64,000 nt of DNA from Ralstonia pickettii DTP0602 (lineage in GTDB: Bacteria > Pseudomonadota > Gammaproteobacteria > Burkholderiales > Burkholderiaceae). Location of the stretch: NCBI GenBank assembly GCA_000471925.1, contig CP006668.1, forward strand, positions 1,674,001-1,738,000, in the 5' to 3' direction. Below the pieces are notes generated by a model. The model worked only from the letters and a program-made list of their open reading frames with translations, searched no databases and had not been told where the DNA came from. This document shows positions 53,066-61,649 of the stretch, in pieces; the first letter of the stretch is position 1; each line of letters starts with the position of its first letter. A program made the position numbers and the translations under genes.

Positions 53066-54037
53066 TCACGAACCCGCCTTGTACTGCGTCTCCTTGACGA
53101 TCCTGGCCCATCGGGCCGCGTCTTCGGCAATCGTGCTGGCGAACTGCTCCGGCGTGCTGCCCACGGCTTCGTAGTCGATCGCCGCCAGCCGCTGCCGGAT
53201 CTCCGGCAGCGCCACGATGCGATTCACCTCCTGGTTCAGCCGCGTGACGATCTCCTTCGGCGTGCCGGCAGGTGCCAGCAAACCCGCCCAGGAATTGAAC
53301 GCCATGCCGTCGAAGCCAGCTTCCTGCATGGTCGGCACGTCCGGCAGCGCCGGCGAGCGCCTGGACGCGAACACCGCCAGCGGCCGCAGCTTGCCGGCCT
53401 TGATCATCGCCATCGAATTGAACGGATCGATGGTCATGTCCACCTCGCCCGCCACCACCGCCTGCATCTGCGGCCCGGTGCCGCGGTAAGACACGCTGAC
53501 GATATCGGGCGTGCCCGCGGTTGATTTGAAGGTGGCGCCGATCAGCTCGATCATGCTGCTGCCGGCCGACAGGCTCAGCGGCTTGCTCTTCGATTTGGCC
53601 AGCGCCACGAACTCCTGCACCGTCTTCGCCGGGACCGAAGGATGGACCACCATCACGAAGCCGATATTGCTGATCAGCGAAATCGGCGCAAAGCTCTTCA
53701 GCGGCTCGTAGCCGGCCTTGTACAGCAGCGGGCTGAGCGTCTGCGCGCCGGCGCTGTTCAGCAGCAGCGTATAGCCGTCGGGCGCCGCGCGCGCCACGAT
53801 GTCGGTGCCGATGATGCCGTTGGCGCCGGGGCGGTTCTCCACCACCACCGACTGCTTCAGCGCCTCGCCCAGCTTCTGCGAGATCAGCCGCGCGACCACA
53901 TCGGTGGCGCCGCCGGGGGCGAACGGCACCACCATGCGGATCGGCTTGCTGGGGTAGGTATCGCTCCAGGCCTGTGCGGGCATGGCGCCCAGCACGGCGG
54001 CGCACAGCATCAGGCGGCGACGCAGGTTCGGTTTCAT
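53066..54037 (-). CDS. Bug-family tripartite tricarboxylate transporter binding protein (1)
   Basis: A 323-residue periplasmic binding protein with a signal peptide (RRRLMLCAAVLGAMPAQAW). The mature protein opens SDTYPSKPIRMVVPFAPGGATDVVARLI, the near-universal Bug start, followed by VVENRPGANGIIGTDIVARAAPDGYTLL and a late LPDVPTMQEAGFDGM. Bug proteins bind carboxylates; many act without a cognate TctAB pair. The start at MKPNLRRR is preceded by a weak GGAGAC site. Upstream lies 352 bp with its own palindrome, so it may have its own promoter although it follows the RraA/Bug operon on the same strand. Confidence 0.92.
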   Translation of the reverse strand: MKPNLRRRLMLCAAVLGAMPAQAWSDTYPSKPIRMVVPFAPGGATDVVARLISQKLGEALKQSVVVENRPGANGIIGTDIVARAAPDGYTLLLNSAGAQTLSPLLYKAGYEPLKSFAPISLISNIGFVMVVHPSVPAKTVQEFVALAKSKSKPLSLSAGSSMIELIGATFKSTAGTPDIVSVSYRGTGPQMQAVVAGEVDMTIDPFNSMAMIKAGKLRPLAVFASRRSPALPDVPTMQEAGFDGMAFNSWAGLLAPAGTPKEIVTRLNQEVNRIVALPEIRQRLAAIDYEAVGSTPEQFASTIAEDAARWARIVKETQYKAGS

Positions 54038-54389
54038 CGGGGCTGTCTCCAGGATGGCGGTTGTCGATAGCCCGCGCCGGCACGGCGCGCGGCGGTGCAG
54101 CAATGCCGGCAGCTCAGCAGCGGCCGGGCGCGGACAACGGGGGAGACAAGGACGGCACGGCCGCGGGGCGCCCGATGCGGTTCGGAAAGCGGTCGGGAAC
54201 GGCGTGGCGGTACGCAGGCTGACCGGGGCGTCCAGGCATGGCTGTCTCCATTCGGCGGCGGTGCAGACCCGGGGTTCGCACCGGCCGATATTCATATTTA
54301 TGAATTTGATTTTACGCACATAAATTTCCACGTCAACCGAGGGTATGTGCGGACAGCGGTGCCAGTGATGATTTCGACCGGCTTACTGC
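54038..54389. promoter_or_regulatory. Upstream region of Bug gene 1
   Basis: 352 bp between the RraA-like gene and Bug gene 1. It is GC-rich with an abrupt A/T-rich stretch at 54285-54340 that contains the palindrome at 54290-54305 and could hold a promoter reading toward the Bug gene. No credible gene. Confidence 0.45.
54290..54305. promoter_or_regulatory. Palindrome ATTCATA-TT-TATGAAT
   Basis: A perfect 7-bp inverted repeat with a 2-base centre in the only A/T-rich part of the gap before Bug gene 1. It has the size of a GntR- or TetR-type operator, but no cognate regulator gene adjoins it. Confidence 0.45.
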
Positions 54390-55037
54390 TCAGCTAAGTC
54401 CGAAGCGCTCCAGCGTCCCGCCAAGCCCCAGCAACTCAACCATGGTCTTGCCTTCCACCAACTGTTGGCGCATCCAGTCTTCCTTCTCTTCCCGCTCGGC
54501 GCTTTTTGCGAGCACAGACTCCACCTCCCCGGCAGCGACCACCACCAGTCCGTCACGGTCCCCGACAACGAAATCGCCGGGAGCAATCGATACCCCGCCC
54601 ACGCACACCGGCACATTGACCTTGCCAGGCTGGTTCTTGTTGGTGCCCTTGATCGACAGCCCGCGGCAGAACACCGGGAAGCCCATTTCGATAATTGCAC
54701 TGCCGTCGCGTACGGCGCCGTTGATCACCAGGCCCGCCAAACCCACTTGTTGGGCAGCAAGGGTCAGCACGTCGCCCCACGGTCCCGCTTCAGTAAAGCC
54801 CTTGGCGTCGAGCACCAGCACGTCGCCGGGGCGCGCCTTGGTCAGCGCGTAGTGGACCATCAGGTTGTCGCCGGGACGCAGGTCCACGGTGAGGGCGGGC
54901 CCGGCCATCCTGAGCGTCGGGTCCAGCGGCTTCAGGCCGCCGTCCAGCGCGCCCTTCTGGCCTTGCGCTTCGTGCAGGGTTGCGGTGCCGAAGGCCTTCA
55001 GGCGTTCGAGTTGTTGTGGCGTCGAGGAATGGATCAT
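54390..55037 (-). CDS. RraA-family protein (HMG/CHA aldolase-like) (1)
   Basis: A 215-residue protein of the RraA/4-hydroxy-4-methyl-2-oxoglutarate aldolase family. The key motif VINGAVRDGSAIIEMGFPVF has the catalytic Arg-Asp pair, and GDFVVGDRDGLVVVAAGEVE is the usual C-terminal block. These are aldolases or decarboxylases that release pyruvate, or RNase E inhibitors, and the enzyme type cannot be settled from motifs. It lies 53 bp after Bug gene 2 on the minus strand. The start at MIHSSTPQQL is a choice; a frame extending further upstream overlaps Bug gene 2. Confidence 0.85.
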   Translation of the reverse strand: MIHSSTPQQLERLKAFGTATLHEAQGQKGALDGGLKPLDPTLRMAGPALTVDLRPGDNLMVHYALTKARPGDVLVLDAKGFTEAGPWGDVLTLAAQQVGLAGLVINGAVRDGSAIIEMGFPVFCRGLSIKGTNKNQPGKVNVPVCVGGVSIAPGDFVVGDRDGLVVVAAGEVESVLAKSAEREEKEDWMRQQLVEGKTMVELLGLGGTLERFGLS

Positions 55038-55090
55038 GGCGATGCAGATAGTGGAATAACGGAGCGATTGCAGGGCGATACCACGCGCGC

Positions 55091-56107
55091 TTAGTCGACG
55101 GTCGCGCCTGAGCGCTTGACGACCGACTCCCACAGCGGCAGCTCCTTGCTAATGAAGGACCGGAACTGCGCCACCGTGCCACTGACATCACGGGAGCCCA
55201 GCTCGGCGAGCTTCGCTGCCACGCTTGTGTCGTGCAGCACGCGGTTGAGTTCGGCGTTGAGGCGATCGACCAATGTCTTCGGCGTCTCGGCAGGGACAAA
55301 CAGCCCGTACCAGTTCTCGATCACGAAGTTGGGGAAGCCGATCTCCTGCATGGTCGGCACGTCAGGCAGCGTGCTGGCACGCTGGGCGCCGGTGGTCGCC
55401 AGCGGGCGGATGCGGCCAGACTTGAGCTGCGGCGCGAGTGCCGTGGTGGTTTCGAACGCAATCGGCACCTGGCCCGCCAGCACATCGCTGAGCGCAGGGC
55501 CCTGACCACGGTACGGCACGTGCAGCATGTCGAGATGCTTGTCGAGCTTCATCAGTTCGCCAGCCAGATGCTGCGGGCTGCCGCTGCCGCCGGATGCATA
55601 GCTGTATTTGCCCGGCGACGACTTGACCAGCTCCACCAGTTGCGGCGCGGTCTTCGCAGGGACGGACTGGTTGACATACAGCACCAGCGGGACCGACGCG
55701 ACCATGCCCACGGGCGCCAGGTCCTTCACCGGGTCGATCTTCAGCTTGTAGAGATTGCGGTTGATCACGATGCCGGTGTTATTGCCCAGCAGTACCGTGC
55801 AACCGTCCGCTTTGGCGCGGGCGACGAACTCGGTGCCGATATTGCTGCTGGCCCCGCCTTTGTTGTCAACGATGACCGTGGTGCCAAGACCCTTGGACAA
55901 TCCGGGTGCCACGATGCGCGCCAGGATGTCGGTGGTGCCGCCCGGCGGATAGGGAGAGACCAGCCGGACGGTCGGGCACGGGTAAGCCGCTTCCGCCTGA
56001 GCATGCGACGCGACGCCGGCAAAGGTGAGGCACAGCATGGCGCCGCACAATACATTGAATGCGTGGCGGTCCCCGCGCATCGCGCGGGTGTTGAAGGTGT
56101 CGGGCAT
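55091..56107 (-). CDS. Bug-family tripartite tricarboxylate transporter binding protein (2)
   Basis: A 338-residue periplasmic binding protein. Signal peptide FNVLCGAMLCLTFAGVASHAQA, cleaved near residue 38; mature start YPCPTVRLVSPYPPGGTTDILARI, with VIVDNKGGASSNIGTEFVARAKADG and GGSGSPQHLAGELM. The Cys in YPCPTVR, close to the mature N-terminus, is unusual for the family. It is encoded between two RraA-family genes, so the three probably serve one uptake and cleavage pathway for a carboxylic acid. The start at MPDTFNTRAM lies 64 bp after the first RraA-like gene. Confidence 0.92.
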   Translation of the reverse strand: MPDTFNTRAMRGDRHAFNVLCGAMLCLTFAGVASHAQAEAAYPCPTVRLVSPYPPGGTTDILARIVAPGLSKGLGTTVIVDNKGGASSNIGTEFVARAKADGCTVLLGNNTGIVINRNLYKLKIDPVKDLAPVGMVASVPLVLYVNQSVPAKTAPQLVELVKSSPGKYSYASGGSGSPQHLAGELMKLDKHLDMLHVPYRGQGPALSDVLAGQVPIAFETTTALAPQLKSGRIRPLATTGAQRASTLPDVPTMQEIGFPNFVIENWYGLFVPAETPKTLVDRLNAELNRVLHDTSVAAKLAELGSRDVSGTVAQFRSFISKELPLWESVVKRSGATVD

Positions 56108-56171
56108 TGATTGTCTCCGTGATTCGGGCCGATACGCCGGTCGGACTGCCGGCTTTGGCCCGAAGGCCGCC

Positions 56172-56840
56172 TTAGCCGGCGGCGCGTTGCAGCGTGTGGT
56201 AGCCGTGCTGGCGGCGGGCTTCCGACAGCGTTGCGCCAGCCAGTGCTGCCGCCAGGATCTTTTCTTCGGCGGCGCGCGTGGCCAGCGCCTTGCGGAACAC
56301 TTCCTCCGCCCTGCCCTGCGGCACCACGACGATGCCGTCGGCATCGCCGACGACAAAATCGCCGGCGCAAACCCGTACCTCGCCAAGACTCACCGGTACG
56401 CGCAACGCTTCCACCTGCACCCGGTCCTTGCCAGTGCGCATGAAGCGGCCGCGGGCATAAAGACGGTAGTTGGCCTGCTCGGCCTCCTCCGTGTCGCGGC
56501 AAACGCCGTTGATGACCGTACCTGCGATGCCACGATGCGCGGACAGCGCGCTGAGGATGCCGCCCCAGACGGTGCAGTCGGTGCGGCCGCCGTTGTCGAG
56601 CACCACGACGGCGCCGGCGGGCACTTCATCGAGGTAGTCGCCGACGCTGCCGGGTGCTGCCGTATCCACCGGCGCGTAGCGCACGGTATAGGCCTGGCCG
56701 AACAGCTTGCCTGCCCCCGCAATGCGCCCGATGCCGTGCGCACTGCCGGGCAGCCGGAAAAAGTCCAGCGCGTCGGCAACCTCAGCGGTGGTCAGTGCCT
56801 TCGCTGCTTCGATCCAGTCGGCTTGTGTCTCCTGCGTCAT
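56172..56840 (-). CDS. RraA-family protein (HMG/CHA aldolase-like) (2)
   Basis: A 222-residue protein paralogous to the one at 54390. The motif VINGVCRDTEEAEQANYRLYARG keeps the Arg-Asp pair and GDFVVGDADGIVVVPQGRAEEVF follows. It has a preceding glycine-rich block DEVPAGAVVVLDNGGRTDC, where the family binds metal and substrate. It is the first gene of a minus-strand set (RraA, Bug, RraA, then Bug after a gap) and is divergent from a LysR regulator, which probably controls it. Aldolase activity is inferred from family and context. Confidence 0.86.
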   Translation of the reverse strand: MTQETQADWIEAAKALTTAEVADALDFFRLPGSAHGIGRIAGAGKLFGQAYTVRYAPVDTAAPGSVGDYLDEVPAGAVVVLDNGGRTDCTVWGGILSALSAHRGIAGTVINGVCRDTEEAEQANYRLYARGRFMRTGKDRVQVEALRVPVSLGEVRVCAGDFVVGDADGIVVVPQGRAEEVFRKALATRAAEEKILAAALAGATLSEARRQHGYHTLQRAAG

Positions 56841-56927
56841 CGCTCACTCCCTGTGTTGATGCAATGGAGTTTCGAGTAAAGTAACGACGAGATCAAACAT
56901 CGTTTTTTGGATATAACTTCATAAAAA

Positions 56928-57821
56928 ATGAACCAAAGGCAGCTCCGCTACTTTTGCGAGGTGGTCGACGCCGGCAGCGCGGCCGAGGCGGCAAAGCGGC
57001 TCTTCGTCGCGCCGACGGCGATCAGCATGCAGCTTGCGCAACTGGAGGAAAGCGTGGGCGCGCCACTGTTCGACCGCACGCACCGGCCCATGACGCTGAC
57101 GGCAGTGGGCCGTTTTCTTTATCCGCGGGCTAAAGATGTGCTGACCATGCTGGGCAGGCTGGAGGAGGAAACGCGCGCCGTTGCAACGGGCAGCGGCGGC
57201 TGGCTCGGCATCGGCTTTACCCGCTCGGCGATCTTCAGCATCCTGCCCGCTGCGGTACGGCGCTTTCGCGCGGCGCGGTCCAATGTCAAGGTAGACCTGC
57301 TGGAGCTGCTGTCGGAACACCAGCCGGAGCAGTTGAGGCGCGGGCGTATCGATATCGGCATCTCGCGCTATGTCGGCGTCTTCGAACAAGCGCCGGACCT
57401 GTCGTACACGCCGCTGTTCCATGATCCGTTCGTCGCCGCCGTGCCCGCGAGCAGCAGCCTGGGCAGGCGCAAGACGATACGCGCGGCCGAACTGAACGGG
57501 ATGTCGCTGATCCGGTATCCGAAGGACCCGCAGAGCGGCTTCGCGGCGCACATGATGGCGCTGCTGCGCGATGCCGGCGTGGAATGCGTGGCGGGACACG
57601 AGGCGATCGAGATCCACACCGCGCTTGGCCTCGTGGCCGCGGGCCTGGGTTTTACGCTGGTCGGGCGTTCGGTGGCCGATGGCAACCGCTCCGATATCGC
57701 CTTTGTCCCGATCACGGGGCTCAAGGGCACGGCGACCATTGTCGCGGTCACGCGCAAGGGCGACGACAGCGCGCTGGTATCTTCATTCCTTGCCGCGCTG
57801 CAGGCCGATGCGCGTGACTGA
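56928..57821 (+). CDS. LysR-family transcriptional regulator (1)
   Basis: A 297-residue LysR regulator: N-terminal helix-turn-helix MNQRQLRYFCEVVDAGSAAEAAKRLFVAPTAISMQLAQLE and a C-terminal effector domain from about residue 90 (WLGIGFTRSAIFSILPAAVRRF). It is divergent from the RraA/Bug genes with an 87-bp A/T-rich intergenic region, the usual arrangement for a LysR activator and its targets. The inducer is probably the substrate or an intermediate of that pathway. Confidence 0.92.
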   Translation: MNQRQLRYFCEVVDAGSAAEAAKRLFVAPTAISMQLAQLEESVGAPLFDRTHRPMTLTAVGRFLYPRAKDVLTMLGRLEEETRAVATGSGGWLGIGFTRSAIFSILPAAVRRFRAARSNVKVDLLELLSEHQPEQLRRGRIDIGISRYVGVFEQAPDLSYTPLFHDPFVAAVPASSSLGRRKTIRAAELNGMSLIRYPKDPQSGFAAHMMALLRDAGVECVAGHEAIEIHTALGLVAAGLGFTLVGRSVADGNRSDIAFVPITGLKGTATIVAVTRKGDDSALVSSFLAALQADARD

Positions 57822-57839
57822 AGGACTGGGCGTGGTGCG

Positions 57840-58742
57840 CTACGCCCCCGCTGCACGCAGGTGATCAAGCAGCTTCTTCGCCTCGGGCAGCATTCCTGCT
57901 TCCGTCTTCACCCCCAGCCACAACGTGCGCGACGCCCAGGCGTCGGACAGGTAGATCGCTTGCAGGCCGGTACCCAACAGCTCCGGCCGCACCGCGCCAT
58001 CCGGCAGCACTCCGATCCCCAGCCCGGCCTCGATCATCCGGCAGATGGCATCAAAGCTGCTGACCTGGATCCTCAGCTTCACGACCTTGTCCAGTGCGGA
58101 AGCGGCATCGGTCAGGCGCTGCAGCAGGGAGCTGCCCTGGTTCAGCCCGACATAGTCATGCTCGAGGGTCTCCTCGAAGCTCACCTCGGACCGTGTCGCC
58201 AGCGGGTGGCCGCGAGGCACCAGCACGACCAGGCGGTCATGCCGGTAGGCAAATTTCTCGATGTCATATGCGGGCACGTTGTCGGCAAAGACGCCGAGAT
58301 CGGTCTCGCCGGAAACCAGTGCCGCCACCACGTCCTGGCTCAGGCGCTCTTCCAGGCTGATGCGGATCATGGGCTGCGCGGCGAGGAAGGCCGCGATATC
58401 GCCGGGCAGGAACTGGATCACCGCTGAGGTATTGGCCCAGACCTTGACGTGCCCGCGCACGCCGATGGCGAAGTCGCTCATGTCGCCCGCCATCCGGTTG
58501 ACCTGGTCCAGCACGCTGCGCGCATGGTGGACCAGCTCATGCCCCGCGGGCGTGAGTTCGAGCCCGCGCCGGACCCGCAGGAACAGGGCGCAGTCCACCG
58601 TGCGCTCCAGGTCGGCGATCCGCTTGCTCAGCGCCGACAGCGTCATGTGGGACTTGTTCGCGGCCTGGGTCAGGCCGCCGGTCTGGGCCACCAGCAGGAA
58701 GATGCGAAGCGACTGGAGATCGAAATGGGCGGGATTGATCAT
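57840..58742 (-). CDS. LysR-family transcriptional regulator (2)
   Basis: A 300-residue LysR regulator starting MINPAHFDLQSLRIFLLVAQTGGLTQAANKSHMTLSALSKRIADLE. The effector domain begins near residue 90 (GVRGHVKVWANTSAVIQFLP) and includes GLNQGSSLLQRLTDAAS. It is divergent from the CoA-transferase operon, with inverted repeats in the gap, and is likely its regulator. It is convergent with LysR 1, whose end lies 18 bp away. A longer frame reaches into the gap but has no conserved sequence. Confidence 0.92.
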   Translation of the reverse strand: MINPAHFDLQSLRIFLLVAQTGGLTQAANKSHMTLSALSKRIADLERTVDCALFLRVRRGLELTPAGHELVHHARSVLDQVNRMAGDMSDFAIGVRGHVKVWANTSAVIQFLPGDIAAFLAAQPMIRISLEERLSQDVVAALVSGETDLGVFADNVPAYDIEKFAYRHDRLVVLVPRGHPLATRSEVSFEETLEHDYVGLNQGSSLLQRLTDAASALDKVVKLRIQVSSFDAICRMIEAGLGIGVLPDGAVRPELLGTGLQAIYLSDAWASRTLWLGVKTEAGMLPEAKKLLDHLRAAGA

Positions 58743-58872
58743 GGACGGCCTTCGCTCCATGCAGGAGCCCGTTGTCCTGGCTGACGCGGCCAGCAGCATT
58801 GAAATTCCGGAAAGGCTAGTGAAGCGCTTTTGGCTTGTCAATTGGGGGCCAGCGCCAGAATGGCCGTACTTC

Positions 58873-58906
58873 CCTTTCCCCACAGGAAAGGTTGGTTGAA
58901 AAACCA
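58873..58906. promoter_or_regulatory. Two adjoining inverted repeats in the LysR/CoA-transferase gap
   Basis: CCTTTCC-CCACA-GGAAAGG (58873-58891) is followed at once by TGGTT-GAAA-AACCA (58893-58906). Both are perfect and lie 55-90 bp before the CoA-transferase start. They are candidate sites for the divergent LysR regulator. Confidence 0.5.
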
Positions 58907-58960
58907 TTGATTATCAAGCGCCGGTTTTTGACCCACTATCGCCTGCACACAGTGGGAGCC

Positions 58961-60169
58961 ATGGTCATGGAACGAACGAAGTCAAAGCCCCTTGCAGGCA
59001 TACGCGTGCTGGAACTGGGGCAGCTGATTGCAGGGCCGTTTGCCGCACGCATGCTGGCCGCATTCGGCGCTGAAGTCATCAAGGTCGAACCGCCGGGCAC
59101 CGGCGATCCGCTGCGCAAATGGCGGATGTTGCACCAGGGGACTTCGGTCTGGTGGGAAGCGCAGTCGCGCGACAAGCAGTCCGTCACCCTGGACCTGCGC
59201 ACACCGGAAGGCCAGGACGTCGCGCGCCACCTCGCGGCGCAATGCGACGTGCTGATCGAGAACTTCCGCCCCGGCACGCTGGAAGGCTGGGGTCTGGGCT
59301 GGGACCGGCTGCAGGCGCTCAATCCGGGCCTGGTGATGCTGCGGGTTTCCGGCTATGGCCAGAGCGGCCCTTACCGGGACCGTCCCGGTTTCGGGGTCAT
59401 CGGCGAGGCAATGGGCGGGCTGCGCCACCTGAGCGGCGAGCCCGGCCGCACGCCGGTGCGCGTGGGGGTTTCCATCGGCGACTCGCTGTCCGCCTTGCAT
59501 GGCGTGATCGGCGTGCTGCTGGCGCTGCGCCACCGCGAGCAGAACGACGGCAAGGGCCAGGTCGTCGACGTCGCCCTGTACGAGTCGGTCTTCAACATGA
59601 TGGAAAGCCTGCTGCCGGAATACTCGGTGTTCGGCGCCGTGCGCGAGCCGGCGGGCAGCAGCCTGCCGGGCATTGCGCCCACCAACGCCTATCGCTGCGC
59701 CGACGGCAAGTACGTGCTGGTTGCCGGCAATGGCGATGGCATCTTCCGGCGGCTGATGGAGATGATCGGCCGGCCCGACCTGCGCGACGATCCCGCGCTG
59801 GCGCACAACGACGGCCGGGTCGCCCAGGTCGGCAGGCTCGATGCCGCCATCGGCGAATGGGCGGCACAACGCGGCCTGGACGAGGCACTGGACGCGCTCA
59901 ATGCCGCGCGCATCCCCGCCGGCAGGATCTACGACATCGCCGATATCGCCGGCGATCCGCACTACCGTGCGCGCGACATGATCCTCGACGCGCAACTGCC
60001 CGACGGCACGCCCGTCCAGTTGCCGGGCATCGTCCCGAAGCTGAGCGATACCCCCGGCGAACTGCCCAACCCCGCGCCCACGCTCGGCCAGCACACCGAT
60101 GAGGTGCTCGCGGGCCTGGGCATCGGCACCGCGCAACGCGCCGCCTGGCGCGCCGCGGGCATCATCTGA
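58961..60169 (+). CDS. CaiB/BaiF (family III) CoA-transferase
   Basis: A 402-residue protein of the CaiB/BaiF family, which moves CoA between carboxylic acids. It opens KPLAGIRVLELGQLIAGPFAARMLAAFGAEVIKVEPP and has the family's KQSVTLDLRTPEGQDVARHLAAQCDVLIENFRPG segment and SGYGQSGPYRDRPGFG. The Asp in the active-site region ALYESV... and the usual block ESLLPEYSVFG are present. The start at MVMERTK was preferred because the frame upstream crosses the regulator-binding repeats. It heads an operon with an HMG-CoA-lyase-like gene, a VOC protein and a Bug protein. Confidence 0.9.
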   Translation: MVMERTKSKPLAGIRVLELGQLIAGPFAARMLAAFGAEVIKVEPPGTGDPLRKWRMLHQGTSVWWEAQSRDKQSVTLDLRTPEGQDVARHLAAQCDVLIENFRPGTLEGWGLGWDRLQALNPGLVMLRVSGYGQSGPYRDRPGFGVIGEAMGGLRHLSGEPGRTPVRVGVSIGDSLSALHGVIGVLLALRHREQNDGKGQVVDVALYESVFNMMESLLPEYSVFGAVREPAGSSLPGIAPTNAYRCADGKYVLVAGNGDGIFRRLMEMIGRPDLRDDPALAHNDGRVAQVGRLDAAIGEWAAQRGLDEALDALNAARIPAGRIYDIADIAGDPHYRARDMILDAQLPDGTPVQLPGIVPKLSDTPGELPNPAPTLGQHTDEVLAGLGIGTAQRAAWRAAGII

Positions 60170-60182
60170 CAAGGAGACCGGC

Positions 60183-61145
60183 ATGCATGCCAAGCGAGTA
60201 CATATCCAGGAAGTCGCCACGCGCGACGGCTTCCAGAACGAGGCCCGGTTTGTCGAAACCGACGACAAGGTCGCGCTGATCGACGACCTGAGCGCGTGCG
60301 GCTACGCCAAGATCGAGGTCACCTCCTTCACCTCGCCCAAGGCGATCCCTGCGCTGCGCGACGCCGAAGCCGTGATGCATCGCATTACCAGGCGCGAGGG
60401 CGTGGTCTATACCGTGCTCGTCCCCAATGTGCGCGGCGCCGAACGCGCGCTGTCCTGCCAGGTCGACGAGGTCAACCTGGTGATGTCGGTCAGCGAAAGC
60501 CACAACCGCACCAACCTGCGCATGTCGCGCGAGCAATCGTTCGCGCAGCTCGCGGACGTGATCCGCGTCGTGCGCGCAACGCCGACCGCGATCAATGTGT
60601 CCTTGTCAACGGCGATGGGCTGCCCCATGGAGGGCGACGTGCCGCTGGAGCAGGTGCTCGGCTGGATGCAGCGCTTCGCGGACCTGGGGGTACACGGCGT
60701 GACGCTGTGCGACACCACCGGCATGGCCTTTCCGTCGCAGGTCGGCACGCTGTGCGCGGCCGCGCGCCGGCAATTCCCGGGGCTCGAACTGACGCTGCAC
60801 TTCCACAACACCCGCGGACTCGCGCTTGCCAACACGCTCGCCGCGCTGGACCAGGGCATCGACCGTTTCGACGCTTCGCTTGGCGGCCTCGGCGGTTGCC
60901 CCTATGCGCCGGGCGCGACCGGCAATGTCTGCACCGAGGAACTGGTCCACATGCTGGAGCTGGATGGCTATGACACCGGCGTCGACCTGCCGAGGATCCT
61001 GGGCGCATCCGCCCGGCTGCCCGGCCTGATCGGCCACGACGTCCCGAGCCAGTTGCTCAAGGCAGGCCGTCGCCTTGACCTGCATCCGATGCCGGCGGCG
61101 GATGCCGTGCCTGAGCAGCAGGCCTTCCGCGCGCCTGCGGCCTAG
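60183..61145 (+). CDS. Hydroxymethylglutaryl-CoA lyase family protein
   Basis: A 320-residue TIM-barrel lyase of the HMGL-like group. It opens VHIQEVATRDGFQNEARFVETDDKVALI (RDG motif for substrate and metal), has KIEVTSFTSPKAIPAL, then GVTLCDTTGMAFP, LTLHFHNTRGLALANTLAAL with the metal-binding HFHNTRG, and the late catalytic loop GGLGGCPYAPGATGNVCTEELVHML with the essential Cys. It cleaves a 3-hydroxy-3-methylglutaryl-CoA-like substrate to acetyl-CoA and a keto acid. ACAAGGAGA lies before the ATG, 13 bp after the CoA-transferase. The natural substrate may differ, for example citramalyl- or itaconate-derived thioesters. Confidence 0.9.
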   Translation: MHAKRVHIQEVATRDGFQNEARFVETDDKVALIDDLSACGYAKIEVTSFTSPKAIPALRDAEAVMHRITRREGVVYTVLVPNVRGAERALSCQVDEVNLVMSVSESHNRTNLRMSREQSFAQLADVIRVVRATPTAINVSLSTAMGCPMEGDVPLEQVLGWMQRFADLGVHGVTLCDTTGMAFPSQVGTLCAAARRQFPGLELTLHFHNTRGLALANTLAALDQGIDRFDASLGGLGGCPYAPGATGNVCTEELVHMLELDGYDTGVDLPRILGASARLPGLIGHDVPSQLLKAGRRLDLHPMPAADAVPEQQAFRAPAA

Positions 61146-61167
61146 AACATCCCACGAGGAAACGATC

Positions 61168-61554
61168 ATGTCCCTTATCGACCATCTCGATCACCTTGTC
61201 CTGACCTGCGTCGACGTGGAAGCCACGCGGCACTTCTACACGGAAGTCATGCAGATGAAGCTCGAAACCTTCGGCAACGGCCGCCTGGCTTTCCGCTTCG
61301 GCAACCAGAAGATCAATCTCCACCAGCGTGGTGCCGAATTCGAGCCCAAGGCCCACCTTCCCGTGCCCGGCGCGCTCGACCTGTGCTTTATCGCGTCGGT
61401 TCCGCTCGACGAGGTGATCGCGCATCTGCTGCGCTGCCAGTGGCCGATCGTTGAAGGCCCGGTGGCGCGCACCGGCGCCACGCAGAAGATCCGCTCGGTC
61501 TATGTGCGCGACCCGGACCTGAACCTGATCGAGATTTCGGAACTGGTCGACTGA
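61168..61554 (+). CDS. VOC (glyoxalase/dioxygenase superfamily) protein
   Basis: A 128-residue vicinal-oxygen-chelate protein. It starts IDHLDHLVLTCVDVEATRHFYTEVMQMKLETFGNG, with the first metal-ligand His in DHLVLT and the last Glu in DPDLNLIEISEL. The middle has INLHQRGAEFEPKAH, a further metal-binding block, and DLCFIASVPLDEVI. Such proteins are often isomerases, epimerases or lyases acting on CoA thioesters or keto acids. It is in an operon with CoA-transferase and lyase genes, 22 bp after the lyase. Confidence 0.88.
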   Translation: MSLIDHLDHLVLTCVDVEATRHFYTEVMQMKLETFGNGRLAFRFGNQKINLHQRGAEFEPKAHLPVPGALDLCFIASVPLDEVIAHLLRCQWPIVEGPVARTGATQKIRSVYVRDPDLNLIEISELVD

Positions 61555-61649
61555 GACGGGCCAGCGCAAGCGGCACCCGGCCTTGCGCCGGAGGCTACAG
61601 ACCAGAAATGGCAACACCTACCGCAGAAGTCGGTCGAGGAGACACAACC

